Shown: positions 35,409-44,107, counted from the first letter of the stretch. The stretch is 64,000 nt of DNA from Pseudomonas hamedanensis (GCF_014268595.2 NZ_CP077091.1:2254501-2318500), one strand, 5' to 3'. Numbers and translations are program-made. Notes: generated by a model from the sequence alone, not told the origin.

Positions 35409-35470
35409 CGGTTTTCCCCGTTCCTTTAAAGCAAACTTTTGACGCCCCGAACGGGCGCAGGGCGGCTATT

Positions 35471-35486
35471 GCAAGAAGCCTTCCAA
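35471..35486 (-). promoter_or_regulatory. Sigma-54-like promoter of flhA
   Basis: Minus strand TTGGAAG-N5-TTGC: GG and GC are spaced by ten bases, as required. The -24 box differs from TGGCAC. It lies 63-78 bases before flhA, which is a known FleQ/RpoN-controlled class of gene in Pseudomonas. Confidence 0.55.
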
Positions 35487-35528
35487 CTTTTGCCGAGGAA
35501 TGAAATAGCGGGTGGATGAACACGCCCC

Positions 35529-35686
35529 TGTAGGAGTGAGCCTGCTCGCGATAGCGGTGTGTCATCCAACAAATTCGTCAACTGACACTCCGCTATCGCG
35601 AGCAGGCTCACTCCTACATTTGGTTTGCATTTCACCCTCACATTTGGAACGCAGCCCCTTGTGGGAGCGAGCCTGCTCGCGAAGAG
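35529..35686. repeat. REPIN-like inverted REP pair and a third REP
   Basis: TAGGAGTGAGCCTGCTCGCG at 35531 and its inverse from 35591 form a pair separated by about 35 bases, with related flanks. A further unit TGTGGGAGCGAGCCTGCTCG lies at 35660-35686. Confidence 0.85.
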
Positions 35687-35837
35687 GCCATCAGGTCCGA
35701 CGCAATTTTTTGATTTAAACGAAGCTGTTTAAAAGACACCTGCTGACACGGTCTCAAGGCTACAAATCCTTGCGCCATTACCTACAGCCAAGCCAGAATC
35801 CGCCGGCTTGTGCGCCTTGGGGTCGGGTTCTATTGTG

Positions 35838-36035
35838 AGTCGGTCGCTGATTGTTCAGTGATCGGGTTTAGCAGCTCGGCAAATTTTCAAGGCACGCTGG
35901 CTCCGCCTCTCTTTATGGCGGCTTGCGTGGGGCACTTCGGTGCGCCGGGATCCTTGAGCCTGGTCTGCTAACCCGCGTAAAGCCGCCACCCTCTTCGTTT
36001 AGCAGCGAAGGCTGACGGCTCCATTTCTCAAGGAG
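35838..36035 (+). ncRNA. Folded RNA leader before the DUF6124 gene
   Basis: Nested stems are visible by eye: outer stem 35864-35874 with 35965-35974 (one bulge); inner stem TCAAGG 35887-35892 with CCTTGA 35952-35957; within it a hairpin ACGC/GCGT and CCGCC/GGCGG (35894-35928) and a GCAC-TTCG-GTGC tetraloop hairpin (35932-35943). Next comes a hairpin AGCCG 35981-35985 with CGGCT 36016-36020 enclosing CTTCG 35993-35997 with CGAAG 36006-36010. A small CTGA/TCAG hairpin precedes the outer stem. The element ends before the Shine-Dalgarno AAGGAG at about 36030. I have the impression that similar leaders precede other DUF6124 genes. Sensor function is unknown. Confidence 0.6.
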
Positions 36036-36042
36036 CTTCACC

Positions 36043-36402
36043 ATGATCAAACCCACACCCAACCCGCCCGAAACCGACCCCACCTCCCCCTACGAATCCC
36101 TCGATTCAAGAAAACTCCACCAAGCCGCCGACCGCGCCCTCGACCACTACCTCTGCCCGCACGGGTCCACCCCGCCGCCTCGTAGCAACCGCGCAATGTA
36201 TGCCGTCACCGCCGATACCAAAAACGAAGACCTGCTGGCCAACGCCTGCGAAACCCTCGCCTGCGCCAAAACCATCGCCCAGGAATTCGCCGGACTGGTC
36301 AAGCCATCGCAACGCCGGACACTGATGGGGATTGCGCAATTGATCATGCTCAGCGAGCTGGCGGTGAACCGGGTGCTGGATAATCTGGAGTTGCCGGGGT
36401 GA
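36043..36402 (+). CDS. DUF6124 family protein
   Basis: 119 residues; start chosen at ATG 36043 with AGGAG seven bases upstream. Opens MIKPTPNPPETDPTSPYESL, typical of a Pseudomonas-specific small protein family (DUF6124). The rest is helical (LDSRKLHQAADRALDHYL; LACAKTIAQEFAGLVKPSQRRTLMGIAQLIMLSELAVNRVL). No membrane segment or enzyme motif. It is preceded by the folded leader above. Function unknown. Confidence 0.75.
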   Translation: MIKPTPNPPETDPTSPYESLDSRKLHQAADRALDHYLCPHGSTPPPRSNRAMYAVTADTKNEDLLANACETLACAKTIAQEFAGLVKPSQRRTLMGIAQLIMLSELAVNRVLDNLELPG

Positions 36403-36867
36403 TGCAGGCTGGCTGAATTATTCGGTGTCCATGCCGGCCTCTTCGCGAGCAAGCTCGCTACCACCTTGGTTCGCATTTCAGGCCTGCGTTTGGAGTGCAT
36501 TTCACTGTGAGTGAGCCTGCTCGCGATGAGAATTTCTCAGTCGATGCGCTCGAACCAAACAGACCGCTATCGCGAGCAGCCTCACTCCTGCATGGATAAA
36601 TAAATCCGTCCCCTTTTTCTCACCTTTTTCTCAATAAAGTCAGCGTTGCTTGACGACGTGACCGGCTACGGGTGTCCCTTTTTCTTGGTTTTAACGATAA
36701 GACCCTGGTGCGCCTTCCGGAGCATGAAACGACAGACCACGATTGGTCTGTCCCTGGTTTTCCTGTCCCTGGTTTCCGCTCAGGCCTAACAGTTTTGTAT
36801 AAAAGCATTAAAAATAGATGCAGTTTTTTAAAGTCAATAGAATCAAGCAATAATAAATATTTATATA
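36403..36867. other. Intergenic region with REP elements and an AT-rich stretch
   Basis: 465 bases with no supported gene. Units of REP: 36441-36464 and an inverted pair within 36508-36595 (GTGAGTGAGCCTGCTCGCGA and GCTATCGCGAGCAGCCTCAC). From about 36600 the sequence becomes poorer in GC, continuing into the 3' end of the gene at 36868. Short frames here are not supported. Confidence 0.75.
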
Positions 36868-39408
36868 CTATTCCAAGCGTTCAATTTTTATATCATCCAA
36901 ATCATATGAGGCGCCTTCCACAACACCGGGAGTAAAGGCAAATCTAAAGTGATACGGTGGATTAGCTCCCCAGGCACTGCAGGTAACCGACACAGAGTGA
37001 CTTTCCCATCCGATTGTCGGCTGCCTTATTTCTATAGGCTCAAATTTACTCCCAGCATATATAAGGATATTGTGTCCCGCGTGGCTTGATCGGAATTTGA
37101 AACTGATTTTGTATCTACTTCCGTTTACTAAGTAGCTGTAATCTTTAATTATCCCGTCAAACCATGAGTCCTTGTTCGGAATCAGGCGAACAAAATAGTT
37201 ACCCCCTTCATTTACTAGCTGAGTTCTAACCGGCCGCCACCCATTCCAATCCCCACCATCAAAAGAGGTGTAGTCAACGACCGTAATGGTCCGAGGTGGT
37301 TGAGAGGTGTGTCCCGCGCCATACAGCGCCTTGGCGGTAAAACTGTGATGTCCTGGACTGAGGGCGTATACCGGCAATACCCAGATCCCTGTCGCCGTGT
37401 CTACAGTCGGCTCGCCTTTCGGCGTGTCACCATCCAACACTTGCACCCTCTGGCCTTTTTCCGCTGTACCGGTCAGTGTCACGCTGTAGTAGGTGGTGGA
37501 ACCTGCGTTGGGAATCTCGACGTCTTTGGAGTCCTTCACTGAGGTCAGGTCCAGCGCCATCCCAACACTGAACTCCAGCGGCTCGGCATAACTCGTCCCG
37601 CCCGCCGTGCGCTTGATTTCGTACCGGGCGATCACCGTTCCGCCTTCATTGTCCTTGATCAACTTGGCTTCGATGTTGAACGGGACTTCCTTGCCGGCGG
37701 TGAACTCGTTCAGCTTGATCGAGTCGGTGTACTCACCAGTGATCGAACCGATCCAGAACATGAACACTTCATCCCCGGCGACCGTTTCGATGTGCTGCAC
37801 GGTCGAGGTGGTGCCGGCAGTGTCGGCGGGCAGGACGCCGTCGACCACCCCGGCCACGACCGGTTCGGGCAGTTCCAGGCGTGGTTCGCCGACTCGCAGG
37901 ATCTCGGTGTGAATCGACTCGCGAACGGCCCGGGTGGCCTCGAACGGGTCCAGTGTGGCGAGCACCGCAGCGGCGATCAGTTGCTGGTAATAGAACTCGG
38001 CCGTGCCACCGTTGACCGGGGTCAGATGCTCGCCGTCAATCTTGTGCTGCAACGGTTTCGCCTCGACGATGTCGTTGTGGGTGATGGGGCGCGTTGGCAG
38101 GTCAGGCAGGTAGGGCTTCAGGCCGGGCGTGGTGCCGAGCATGACTATCTTGAGGACCTGGCCTTCGACAAAGGATTTGTCGAAGGGAATCTCGAGACTG
38201 ATTTGCAGCAGTGTCGGGTCCAGCGCCCCGGAGTTCTCGTCCAGCATGATCGGCGCGGCCAGCCGCTGGATTTCGCCGATGGCGCGAATGAACTGGCTTT
38301 TGGAGCGTAAATCGGTAGAGGCATCGGCTTTTTCCAGGCGGTAAGACAAGGTGATCTGCGATTTGGCCAACTGGCGCAGCACGGCGTTGGGCGCCTTGGT
38401 TTCAATAATGCTTGGCAGGCTTGTCAACTTCACGCCTTCTGAAGGTTCCCAGTCAATCGGCGGCCCTTCGACGGGGGTGCCCTTGATCCTGATGAAGACA
38501 ATGTCACCGACTTTGAACTTGCTCGTATCTGTGGCGATTATCTGCACGGTGCCATCGGCATCGCCCAGCTTGTCGACGTCCAGCACGTTGTTCAGCGTTT
38601 CCCTGAGCAACGGCGCGACCAGCCGAGTCGCATCAACCGCCACCGGCACACGCTGCTCGGGGCTCCAGTCCTCGGAGCGGTTGAATACGCAGTCGAATAC
38701 CTCGAACACCACGGCCACGCCGGGAGAGTCCGCATCACCGGCCTCGCGGATGACGGCTTCGGTGATGGTCACGATGTTCGGCGCTTTGCCTTCAGCCTGT
38801 TCCGGGGTCAGCGGCTCACTGAACACAAAAACGCCACCCCAGCTGATGCGAATAACATCGCCCGCCGCGGCAAAGGGATAAGGCGGCGTGCCATCGTTGT
38901 TGCCGATGGTGATCGGCACGCCCTCGGCCACGTTTTCTTTGTCGATACCGCCGTCAGCAATCTCCTTGGGAATCGTCATGATCAGCTTGGAATGCCCACT
39001 GTCATCGTTGTCATCGTGCCCGCCCGGGCGAGTGAGCTTGACCTGCACCTGCATGACTTCGGACGGTTGATCCGTGCCGCCCAAGGGCTTGACCGTATAG
39101 GACACCGCGAACAGTCCATCGATCATGTGCCGGGAAGGCACGAACATACTCAGTTGCGTGTTGACTTCGGTCTGGCCGACGGTTTCAACCCACACGTTTT
39201 GCCCGGTGCCCCAGAAGATGGTCAACTTGTCGCCAACCGCCATGTTCCCCCACGGACCCGCCTGGCACAGCAGACCATTAAGTGGAAAATTGCCCAGCGC
39301 GGCCGCGATGTTGATGCCCCAGATTTTCACAGGATCTATCGATACCGGGCCGGTGCGACCAGGAATCACGAGTTCCGCGAGGACGAGGGGCTTGCTGGGG
39401 CTGGACAT
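36868..39408 (-). CDS. Large beta-sandwich repeat protein with a variable C-terminal domain (island 2)
   Basis: 846 residues. No signal peptide. Its first part shares TRPGG, GGID and a VFEVFDC segment with the island 1 protein at 14869, so they belong to one family. Further repeat-like domains follow; an Ig-like segment lies near residues 640-710 (GTAEKGQRVQVLDGDTPKGE). The last 130 residues (SFDGGDWNGWRPVRTQLVNE ... FRFAFTPGVVEGASYDLDDI) look like a jelly-roll carbohydrate-binding module. This last part is distinctly AT-richer than the rest. Lux-box-like copy 3 lies 60-80 bases upstream. Function unknown; binding of a sugar surface is an inference. Confidence 0.75.
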   Translation of the reverse strand: MSSPSKPLVLAELVIPGRTGPVSIDPVKIWGINIAAALGNFPLNGLLCQAGPWGNMAVGDKLTIFWGTGQNVWVETVGQTEVNTQLSMFVPSRHMIDGLFAVSYTVKPLGGTDQPSEVMQVQVKLTRPGGHDDNDDSGHSKLIMTIPKEIADGGIDKENVAEGVPITIGNNDGTPPYPFAAAGDVIRISWGGVFVFSEPLTPEQAEGKAPNIVTITEAVIREAGDADSPGVAVVFEVFDCVFNRSEDWSPEQRVPVAVDATRLVAPLLRETLNNVLDVDKLGDADGTVQIIATDTSKFKVGDIVFIRIKGTPVEGPPIDWEPSEGVKLTSLPSIIETKAPNAVLRQLAKSQITLSYRLEKADASTDLRSKSQFIRAIGEIQRLAAPIMLDENSGALDPTLLQISLEIPFDKSFVEGQVLKIVMLGTTPGLKPYLPDLPTRPITHNDIVEAKPLQHKIDGEHLTPVNGGTAEFYYQQLIAAAVLATLDPFEATRAVRESIHTEILRVGEPRLELPEPVVAGVVDGVLPADTAGTTSTVQHIETVAGDEVFMFWIGSITGEYTDSIKLNEFTAGKEVPFNIEAKLIKDNEGGTVIARYEIKRTAGGTSYAEPLEFSVGMALDLTSVKDSKDVEIPNAGSTTYYSVTLTGTAEKGQRVQVLDGDTPKGEPTVDTATGIWVLPVYALSPGHHSFTAKALYGAGHTSQPPRTITVVDYTSFDGGDWNGWRPVRTQLVNEGGNYFVRLIPNKDSWFDGIIKDYSYLVNGSRYKISFKFRSSHAGHNILIYAGSKFEPIEIRQPTIGWESHSVSVTCSAWGANPPYHFRFAFTPGVVEGASYDLDDIKIERLE

Positions 39409-39466
39409 GGCGTTGACTCCGTGGGCAAAGGCGACGGAGTGAGTTAACGCGTAATGGTGGGCTTGC

Positions 39467-39490
39467 GCACCTGTCAGATCTGACAGGTGC
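39467..39490. promoter_or_regulatory. Lux-box-like palindrome, copy 3 (24 bases)
   Basis: The longest copy: a perfect 24-base palindrome with core CTGTCAGATCTGACAG at 39471-39486. The inner 20 bases, ACCTGTCAGATCTGACAGGT, are very close to LasR/LuxR-type operators. Its centre is about 70 bases before the start of the 846-residue protein on the minus strand. Confidence 0.75.
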
Positions 39491-39560
39491 AGGCCTGAAT
39501 CCGACGGGTGGTGCGGAGTTCAAGTGGTACCTGTCAACGAGCGTGGTAATTGAACGTTAG

Positions 39561-39587
39561 CTTTCGCGAGCAAGCTCGCTCCCACAT
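39561..39587. repeat. REP element
   Basis: Single unit CTTTCGCGAGCAAGCTCGCT and CCCACATTGG, in the intergenic region of island 2. Confidence 0.85.
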
Positions 39588-39869
39588 TGGATCCTGATCG
39601 AACTCAAAAACCTGTGGTCACTGAAGGTCCGTCGAGGCTGCCTGACAGGCAATACAGCGCCCCAGCGGTGTAAGACCCGCCTGCATTTCATGGGCATGGT
39701 TCCAAGTGGTGAAAATCGACACTGGAAAAAACCATTTGCGTTCAATGAGGGTAAATCCCAAGACCGGCGAAATTTTCGTGGCCTACGATTGAGATATAAC
39801 AGCGGTTAACAAAAGGGACGCTTGTTCAGCGCATGCCAAACACGTTTCGCTGAAGATATTCCCAGCTAA

Positions 39870-39912
39870 AAAAACAAAAGATCGCAGCCTTGCGCTGGGA
39901 TCTTTTGCTTTA
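39870..39912. repeat. Decayed REP of the AGATCGCAGCC type
   Basis: AAAAGATCGCAGCCTTGCGC followed by GGATCTTTTGC; the arms AAAAGATC / GATCTTTT remain but the middle is shortened compared with the full element at 20754-20825. It may serve as a terminator for the minus-strand gene that ends at 39918. Confidence 0.6.
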
Positions 39913-39917
39913 TCTGG

Positions 39918-40586
39918 TCACTGCGCCGTCAGAATCTGCCCGGGCTTGATTACGCCGAAGGCGAGCTTCGAACCCACCATGTACCGCGTCCCCCGGAACA
40001 TCTTGCGCCCCCCGACATCCACCTCGTCTTCCTCTGTATACATACACACCACCACGCTGCCTGGCGAAGCGATGATGGGCATTTTCAGATGGCCTAGCAT
40101 CAGGTTAAGCGCCCAGTTGAACGAGATGATCGGCAAATTTTCGATGTGGATCCTGGCGTTTCCATTCTTCAACCGGAAATCCTGGCGTGCAGTGATGCGT
40201 AGCTTGCCTCGAACCACCTTAAACGCCGGCTCGCCATAACGCACCTCCAACTCCGCCCCCGTCCCCCACTGATTCATATAATAAGCTGGCGAAGCGAACA
40301 CCTTGAACAACGCCTCACTGTCGTGAATGTTCCCGGCGTGACGGAACAGGTAGTTGTAGGAATAGTGGTAAGCGATACCGTCCAGTTCAGGCCTGATGGC
40401 GTTGATCGGATTGTCCAGGTAGCCCGGGATATAAGAATTAGCCATTTTCACAAAATGGAGGAAGTCCAAGCCAAGATCGAAGGTAACCTCGTAAAAGATC
40501 GAACTTTCCCTGGGGTTTTCCTGTAACAGCCCTGAAACATACTTCAGCGTCATTCCTTCGAGTTTTTTGTAGGTGCGGTCTACCAT
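39918..40586 (-). CDS. Unknown 222-residue protein behind a lux-box-like site
   Basis: 222 residues from ATG 40586 (MVDRTYKKLEGMTLKYVSGL). No signal peptide, membrane helix or enzyme motif recognised. The composition (many Tyr, Phe and Gly; short strands such as GELEVRYGEPAFK-like segments and GSVVVCMYTEEDEVDVGG) points to a soluble beta-rich fold. Start and promoter placement: lux-box-like copy 4 is centred 75 bases upstream. It is in the same island as the 846-residue protein and may belong to the same regulon. Function unknown. Confidence 0.7.
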   Translation of the reverse strand: MVDRTYKKLEGMTLKYVSGLLQENPRESSIFYEVTFDLGLDFLHFVKMANSYIPGYLDNPINAIRPELDGIAYHYSYNYLFRHAGNIHDSEALFKVFASPAYYMNQWGTGAELEVRYGEPAFKVVRGKLRITARQDFRLKNGNARIHIENLPIISFNWALNLMLGHLKMPIIASPGSVVVCMYTEEDEVDVGGRKMFRGTRYMVGSKLAFGVIKPGQILTAQ

Positions 40587-40653
40587 GATCGTGGTCTCGG
40601 TGCCCCGGGGTTATTCCCGCGTCTATGGCAGCGCGATGCAAGACTGCTGTCTA

Positions 40654-40669
40654 CTGTCAGATCTAACAG
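40654..40669. promoter_or_regulatory. Lux-box-like palindrome, copy 4 (one mismatch)
   Basis: CTGTCAGATCTAACAG differs from the other copies at a single base (A for G at 40665). Its centre is about 75 bases before the start of the 222-residue gene on the minus strand. Confidence 0.6.
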
Positions 40670-40698
40670 GTAGCGCAGCCTTTCAGACAAACGGCACG

Positions 40699-41838
40699 TC
40701 AGGAATCGCGCCGCAAATCCGGCGGAATCGGCAGATCGTCCTTCAGCGGATCCGGGCGTTTGCCCTTGCCAGCGCGGTGCTGGCGGATCTGGTAGACGTA
40801 GGCCAGCACCTGAGCAACCGCCAGGTACAGCCCGCCGGGGATTTCTTCGTCGAGTTCGGTGGAGTAGTAGATCGAACGCGCCAGCGCCGGCGATTCGAGG
40901 AGCATGACGTTGTTGGCGACGGCGATTTCACGAATCTTCAGCGCGAGGAAGTCGCTGCCCTTGGCCAGCAGCATCGGCGCGCCGCCCTTCTCGGCGTCGT
41001 ACTTGAGCGCCACGGCGTAGTGGGTCGGGTTGGTGATGACCACGTCGGCGTCGGGGATTGCCGCCATCATGCGGCGCTGGGACATTTCGCGCTGGGTCTG
41101 GCGGATGCGCTGTTTGACCTCTGGCCGACCTTCCTGGTCCTTGTGCTCGTCGCGCACTTCCTGTTTGGTCATCTTGAGCTTTTTCATGCTCTCCCAGATC
41201 TGCACCGGCACGTCCACCGCGGCGATGATGATCAGGCCGCAGGCCAGCCACAGCGAACTCCAGCCGACCAGCACGACGCTGTGAATGATCGCCTGTTCCA
41301 GCGGTTCATGGGCGATCCGCAACAGGTCATCGACGTCTGCCGACAACACCATCAAGGCCACCGACAAGGTGATCAGAAACTTTGCCAGCGCCTTGAGCAA
41401 CTCGACCACGGCCTTGAACGAAAACATCCGCTTGAGGCCTGCCGCCGGGTTCATCCGGCTGAATTTGGGCGCCAGGGAGCTGGCGGCGAACAGCCAGCCC
41501 CCCAAAGAAATCGGCCCGATCAGCGCGGCCAGCAACAAGGTGATCATGATCGGCTGAATCGCCAGCAGCGCGATCAGGCCCGACTGCAATAAAAACCGGC
41601 CCATGGCGCCCTGATCCATGACCACTTCGCGCGATAACGTGAAGTTCAGGCGCATCAGGTCCATCAGTTCTTCGGCGAGCATGCCACCGAAGATCAGCAG
41701 CGCACCGGCACCGGCCATCATCACCGCAAGGGTGTTGAGCTCTTTGGAGCGGGCAATCTCACCTTTCTCACGGGAGTCCTTTTTTCGTTTCTCCGTGGGG
41801 TCTTCTGTTTTGTCCTGACCGCTTTCGCTCTCTGCCAT
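40699..41838 (-). CDS. flhB: Flagellar export switch protein FlhB
   Basis: 379 residues. Four membrane helices, then the cytoplasmic domain with the self-cleavage site NPTH in VVITNPTHYAVALKYD, about residue 268. FlhB sets which substrates are exported and is reset by FliK. Last gene of the fliK/fliL-flhB string; 3 bases after fliR. A free copy of its C-terminal domain exists at 14435. Island 2 follows. Confidence 0.97.
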   Translation of the reverse strand: MAESESGQDKTEDPTEKRKKDSREKGEIARSKELNTLAVMMAGAGALLIFGGMLAEELMDLMRLNFTLSREVVMDQGAMGRFLLQSGLIALLAIQPIMITLLLAALIGPISLGGWLFAASSLAPKFSRMNPAAGLKRMFSFKAVVELLKALAKFLITLSVALMVLSADVDDLLRIAHEPLEQAIIHSVVLVGWSSLWLACGLIIIAAVDVPVQIWESMKKLKMTKQEVRDEHKDQEGRPEVKQRIRQTQREMSQRRMMAAIPDADVVITNPTHYAVALKYDAEKGGAPMLLAKGSDFLALKIREIAVANNVMLLESPALARSIYYSTELDEEIPGGLYLAVAQVLAYVYQIRQHRAGKGKRPDPLKDDLPIPPDLRRDS

Positions 41839-41841
41839 GAC

Positions 41842-42627
41842 TCAGCGCGCCCGTGCCAGTTCGCGTAGCAACTGCAAGGCCTCAGTGGCCAGCGGTTGAT
41901 ACTGGTTTAGAATGTCCGCCAGGCCGACCCAGACGATAAACAGCCCGAGCACCAGGGTCAGCGGAAAGCCGATGGAGAAAATGTTCAACTGCGGCGCCGC
42001 CCGGGTCATCACACCAAACGCGATGTTGACCACCAGCAGCGCGGTCACTGCCGGCAACACCAGCAACAGTGCCGCTCCGAGGATCCAGCCGAGCTTGCCG
42101 GCCAGTTCCCAGTAATGCGCGGTCATCAAACCGCTGCCTACTGGCAGCGTGGTGAAGCTTTCGGTGAGGACTTCGAACACCACCAGATGGCCGTTCATCG
42201 ACAGGAACAGCAACGTCACCAGCATGGTGAAGAACTGCCCGATCACCGCCACCGAGACGCCGTTGGCCGGGTCGACCATCGAGGCGAAGCCCATCCCCAT
42301 CTGGATCGCGACAATCTGCCCGGCCACCGCGAACGCCTGGAAAAACAGCTGCAGGGAAAAACCGAGCACCGCGCCGACCAGAATCTGCTCGGCAATCAGC
42401 AGCAAGCCGCTGAGATCAAGAGGGCTGACGGCCGGCATCGGCGGCAACCCCGGGACAATCACCACGGTGATCGCCACGGCGAAGTACAGACGCACTCGCC
42501 GCGGAATCAGGGTTGTGCCGAACACCGGCATGACCATCAGCATCGACGCCACGCGAAACAGCGGCAGCATGAACGTCGCCACCCAGGTGCTGATCTGGGT
42601 GTCGGTCAGTTGAAGCAGCGACTGCAT
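41842..42627 (-). CDS. fliR: Flagellar export gate protein FliR
   Basis: 261 residues, six hydrophobic helices, typical start MQSLLQLTDTQISTWVATFM. With FliP and FliQ it forms the core of the export gate in the basal body. Three bases after fliQ and 3 before flhB. Confidence 0.96.
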   Translation of the reverse strand: MQSLLQLTDTQISTWVATFMLPLFRVASMLMVMPVFGTTLIPRRVRLYFAVAITVVIVPGLPPMPAVSPLDLSGLLLIAEQILVGAVLGFSLQLFFQAFAVAGQIVAIQMGMGFASMVDPANGVSVAVIGQFFTMLVTLLFLSMNGHLVVFEVLTESFTTLPVGSGLMTAHYWELAGKLGWILGAALLLVLPAVTALLVVNIAFGVMTRAAPQLNIFSIGFPLTLVLGLFIVWVGLADILNQYQPLATEALQLLRELARAR

Positions 42628-42630
42628 GGC

Positions 42631-42900
42631 TTAGCCGATGACCAGCGGAATGTTTTTGTACAGGTCGATGATGTATTCCATGAACGTCTGCACGATCCAC
42701 GGACCGCCGACGATCAGGGTCACCAGCATCACCAGCAGACGCGGCAGGAAGCTCAAGGTCTGTTCGTTGATCTGCGTGGCGGCCTGGAACATGGCGACCA
42801 GCAGACCGACCAGCAGGCTCGGCACCACCAGAATCGCGACCATCAACGTGGTCAGCCACAGCGCCTCGCGAAAGATATCGACCGCGACTTCCGGCGTCAT
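42631..42900 (-). CDS. fliQ: Flagellar export gate protein FliQ
   Basis: 89 residues with two membrane helices ([20 protein letters not shown] and [20 protein letters not shown]). Normal length for the family. Overlaps the fliP stop by four bases. Confidence 0.96.
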   Translation of the reverse strand: MTPEVAVDIFREALWLTTLMVAILVVPSLLVGLLVAMFQAATQINEQTLSFLPRLLVMLVTLIVGGPWIVQTFMEYIIDLYKNIPLVIG

Positions 42901-43655
42901 GGCGAGACACCTCCAAAACTGCTGGCCAGCGTGCCGATGATCAACGCCCAGCCATCGACCAATACGAACAGCATGATTTTGAACGGCAGCGAGATGATCA
43001 GCGGCGAGAGCATCATCATACCCATGGCCATCAGCACGCTCGCCACGACCAGGTCGATGATCAGGAACGGGATGAAGATCATGAAGCCGATCTGGAACGC
43101 GGTTTTCAGCTCGGAAGTGACAAACGCCGGCACCAGAATCGTCAGCGGCGCCTGATCAGGCGTGGCGATATCGGTACGCTTGGACAGGCGCATGAACAGC
43201 TCGAGATCGCTGGTGCGGGTCTGCGCCAGCATGAAGTCCTTGATCGGCACCTGAGCCTTTTCCACTGCCTGCTGTGCCGTCAGCGTTTCCGCCAGGTACG
43301 GCTGCAACGCGTCTTTGTTCACCCGGTCGAACACCGGCGCCATGATGAACATCGTCAGGAACAGCGCCATGCCGGTGAGGATCTGGTTCGACGGCGTCTG
43401 TTGCAGGCCGAGGGCCTGTCGCAGGATCGAAAAGACAATAATGATCCGCGTGAAACTGGTCATCAGGATGACCGCCGCTGGAATGAAGCTCAGCGCGGTC
43501 ATGATCAGCAGGATTTGCAGGCTGACCGAATACTCTTGCGCGCCGTCGGCGTTGGTGCCCAGCGTGATCGCCGGAATCGACAACGGATCGGCGGCGAACG
43601 CCAGTGGCGCGGCCAGCAACAGGGCCAGCGTCAGGACGATGCGGAGCGCAGCCAT
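42897..43655 (-). CDS. fliP: Flagellar export gate protein FliP
   Basis: 252 residues with a cleavable signal peptide ([21 protein letters not shown]) and four membrane helices; the conserved [24 protein letters not shown] is present. Forms the export gate with FliQ and FliR. Start overlaps the fliO stop by one base. Confidence 0.97.
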   Translation of the reverse strand: MAALRIVLTLALLLAAPLAFAADPLSIPAITLGTNADGAQEYSVSLQILLIMTALSFIPAAVILMTSFTRIIIVFSILRQALGLQQTPSNQILTGMALFLTMFIMAPVFDRVNKDALQPYLAETLTAQQAVEKAQVPIKDFMLAQTRTSDLELFMRLSKRTDIATPDQAPLTILVPAFVTSELKTAFQIGFMIFIPFLIIDLVVASVLMAMGMMMLSPLIISLPFKIMLFVLVDGWALIIGTLASSFGGVSP

Positions 43656-44107
43656 TACTTCTTATCCTTCTGATCCTTGCCGAGAATCTTCAGCAACTGC
43701 TGGGCGAATTCTGGCGTGGCTTTTTCGCTGTTATCGGGCACTTCGACTGGCTCTTTGAGCACATGCAGCGCGGTGATGGTGCCGGGGCTGAGGCCGAGCA
43801 GAATCTGCTCGTTGCCGACCTGTACCAGCAGCAGGCGATCACGCGGGCCGAGCGCGCGCGAGCCGATCAGCTCGATCACCTGCCCCTTGCCCGCCGGCCC
43901 CGCCTGCTGGACCCGGCGCAGCAGCCAGGCGAGGAAGAAGATCAACCCCACCACCAGCAGCAAGCCGAACACCAGTTGCGTCAATTGCCCGGCCACGCCG
44001 CTGTTGACCATTGGCGCCGCCGCGACAGGCGCGGTGGCGGTGGCGCTCGGCTCGACGGCCAGCACGCTCAAGGGCAGTGCCAGCAGCGCCCAGAGAAACC
44101 GTTTCAC
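43655..44107 (-). CDS. fliO: Flagellar export assembly protein FliO
   Basis: 150 residues: signal peptide (residues 1-17), a membrane helix near residues 42-65 ([19 protein letters not shown]) and a small cytoplasmic domain ([20 protein letters not shown]). It stabilises FliP during gate assembly. The gene abuts fliN. Confidence 0.94.
   Translation of the reverse strand: MKRFLWALLALPLSVLAVEPSATATAPVAAAPMVNSGVAGQLTQLVFGLLLVVGLIFFLAWLLRRVQQAGPAGKGQVIELIGSRALGPRDRLLLVQVGNEQILLGLSPGTITALHVLKEPVEVPDNSEKATPEFAQQLLKILGKDQKDKK

Larger units (their letters stand above)
35409..36042. other. Intergenic region between flhA and the DUF6124 gene
   Basis: 634 bases without a supported gene. It holds a sigma-54-like promoter for flhA (35471-35486), a REPIN-like inverted pair (35529-35620), a single REP (35660-35686), about 130 bases of unremarkable sequence and the folded leader of the DUF6124 gene (about 35838-36035). 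No coding frame was credible. Confidence 0.8.
39409..39917. other. Intergenic region between the two island 2 genes
   Basis: 509 bases, no gene supported. Contains lux-box-like copy 3 (39467-39490), a REP unit (39561-39587), about 280 bases in which nothing is recognised, and a decayed REP of the AGATCGCAGCC type (39870-39912) near the end of the 222-residue gene. Confidence 0.75.

Noticed and set aside
35529..36595. Regularly recurring palindromes near 35.5-36.6 kb that look CRISPR-like at first sight
   Set aside because: Spacing is irregular and the units are REP elements in both orientations; no cas genes.
36620..36850. Short frame on the minus strand in the intergenic region
   Set aside because: No ribosome binding site, no family, built of Arg/Lys/Thr-rich low-information sequence.
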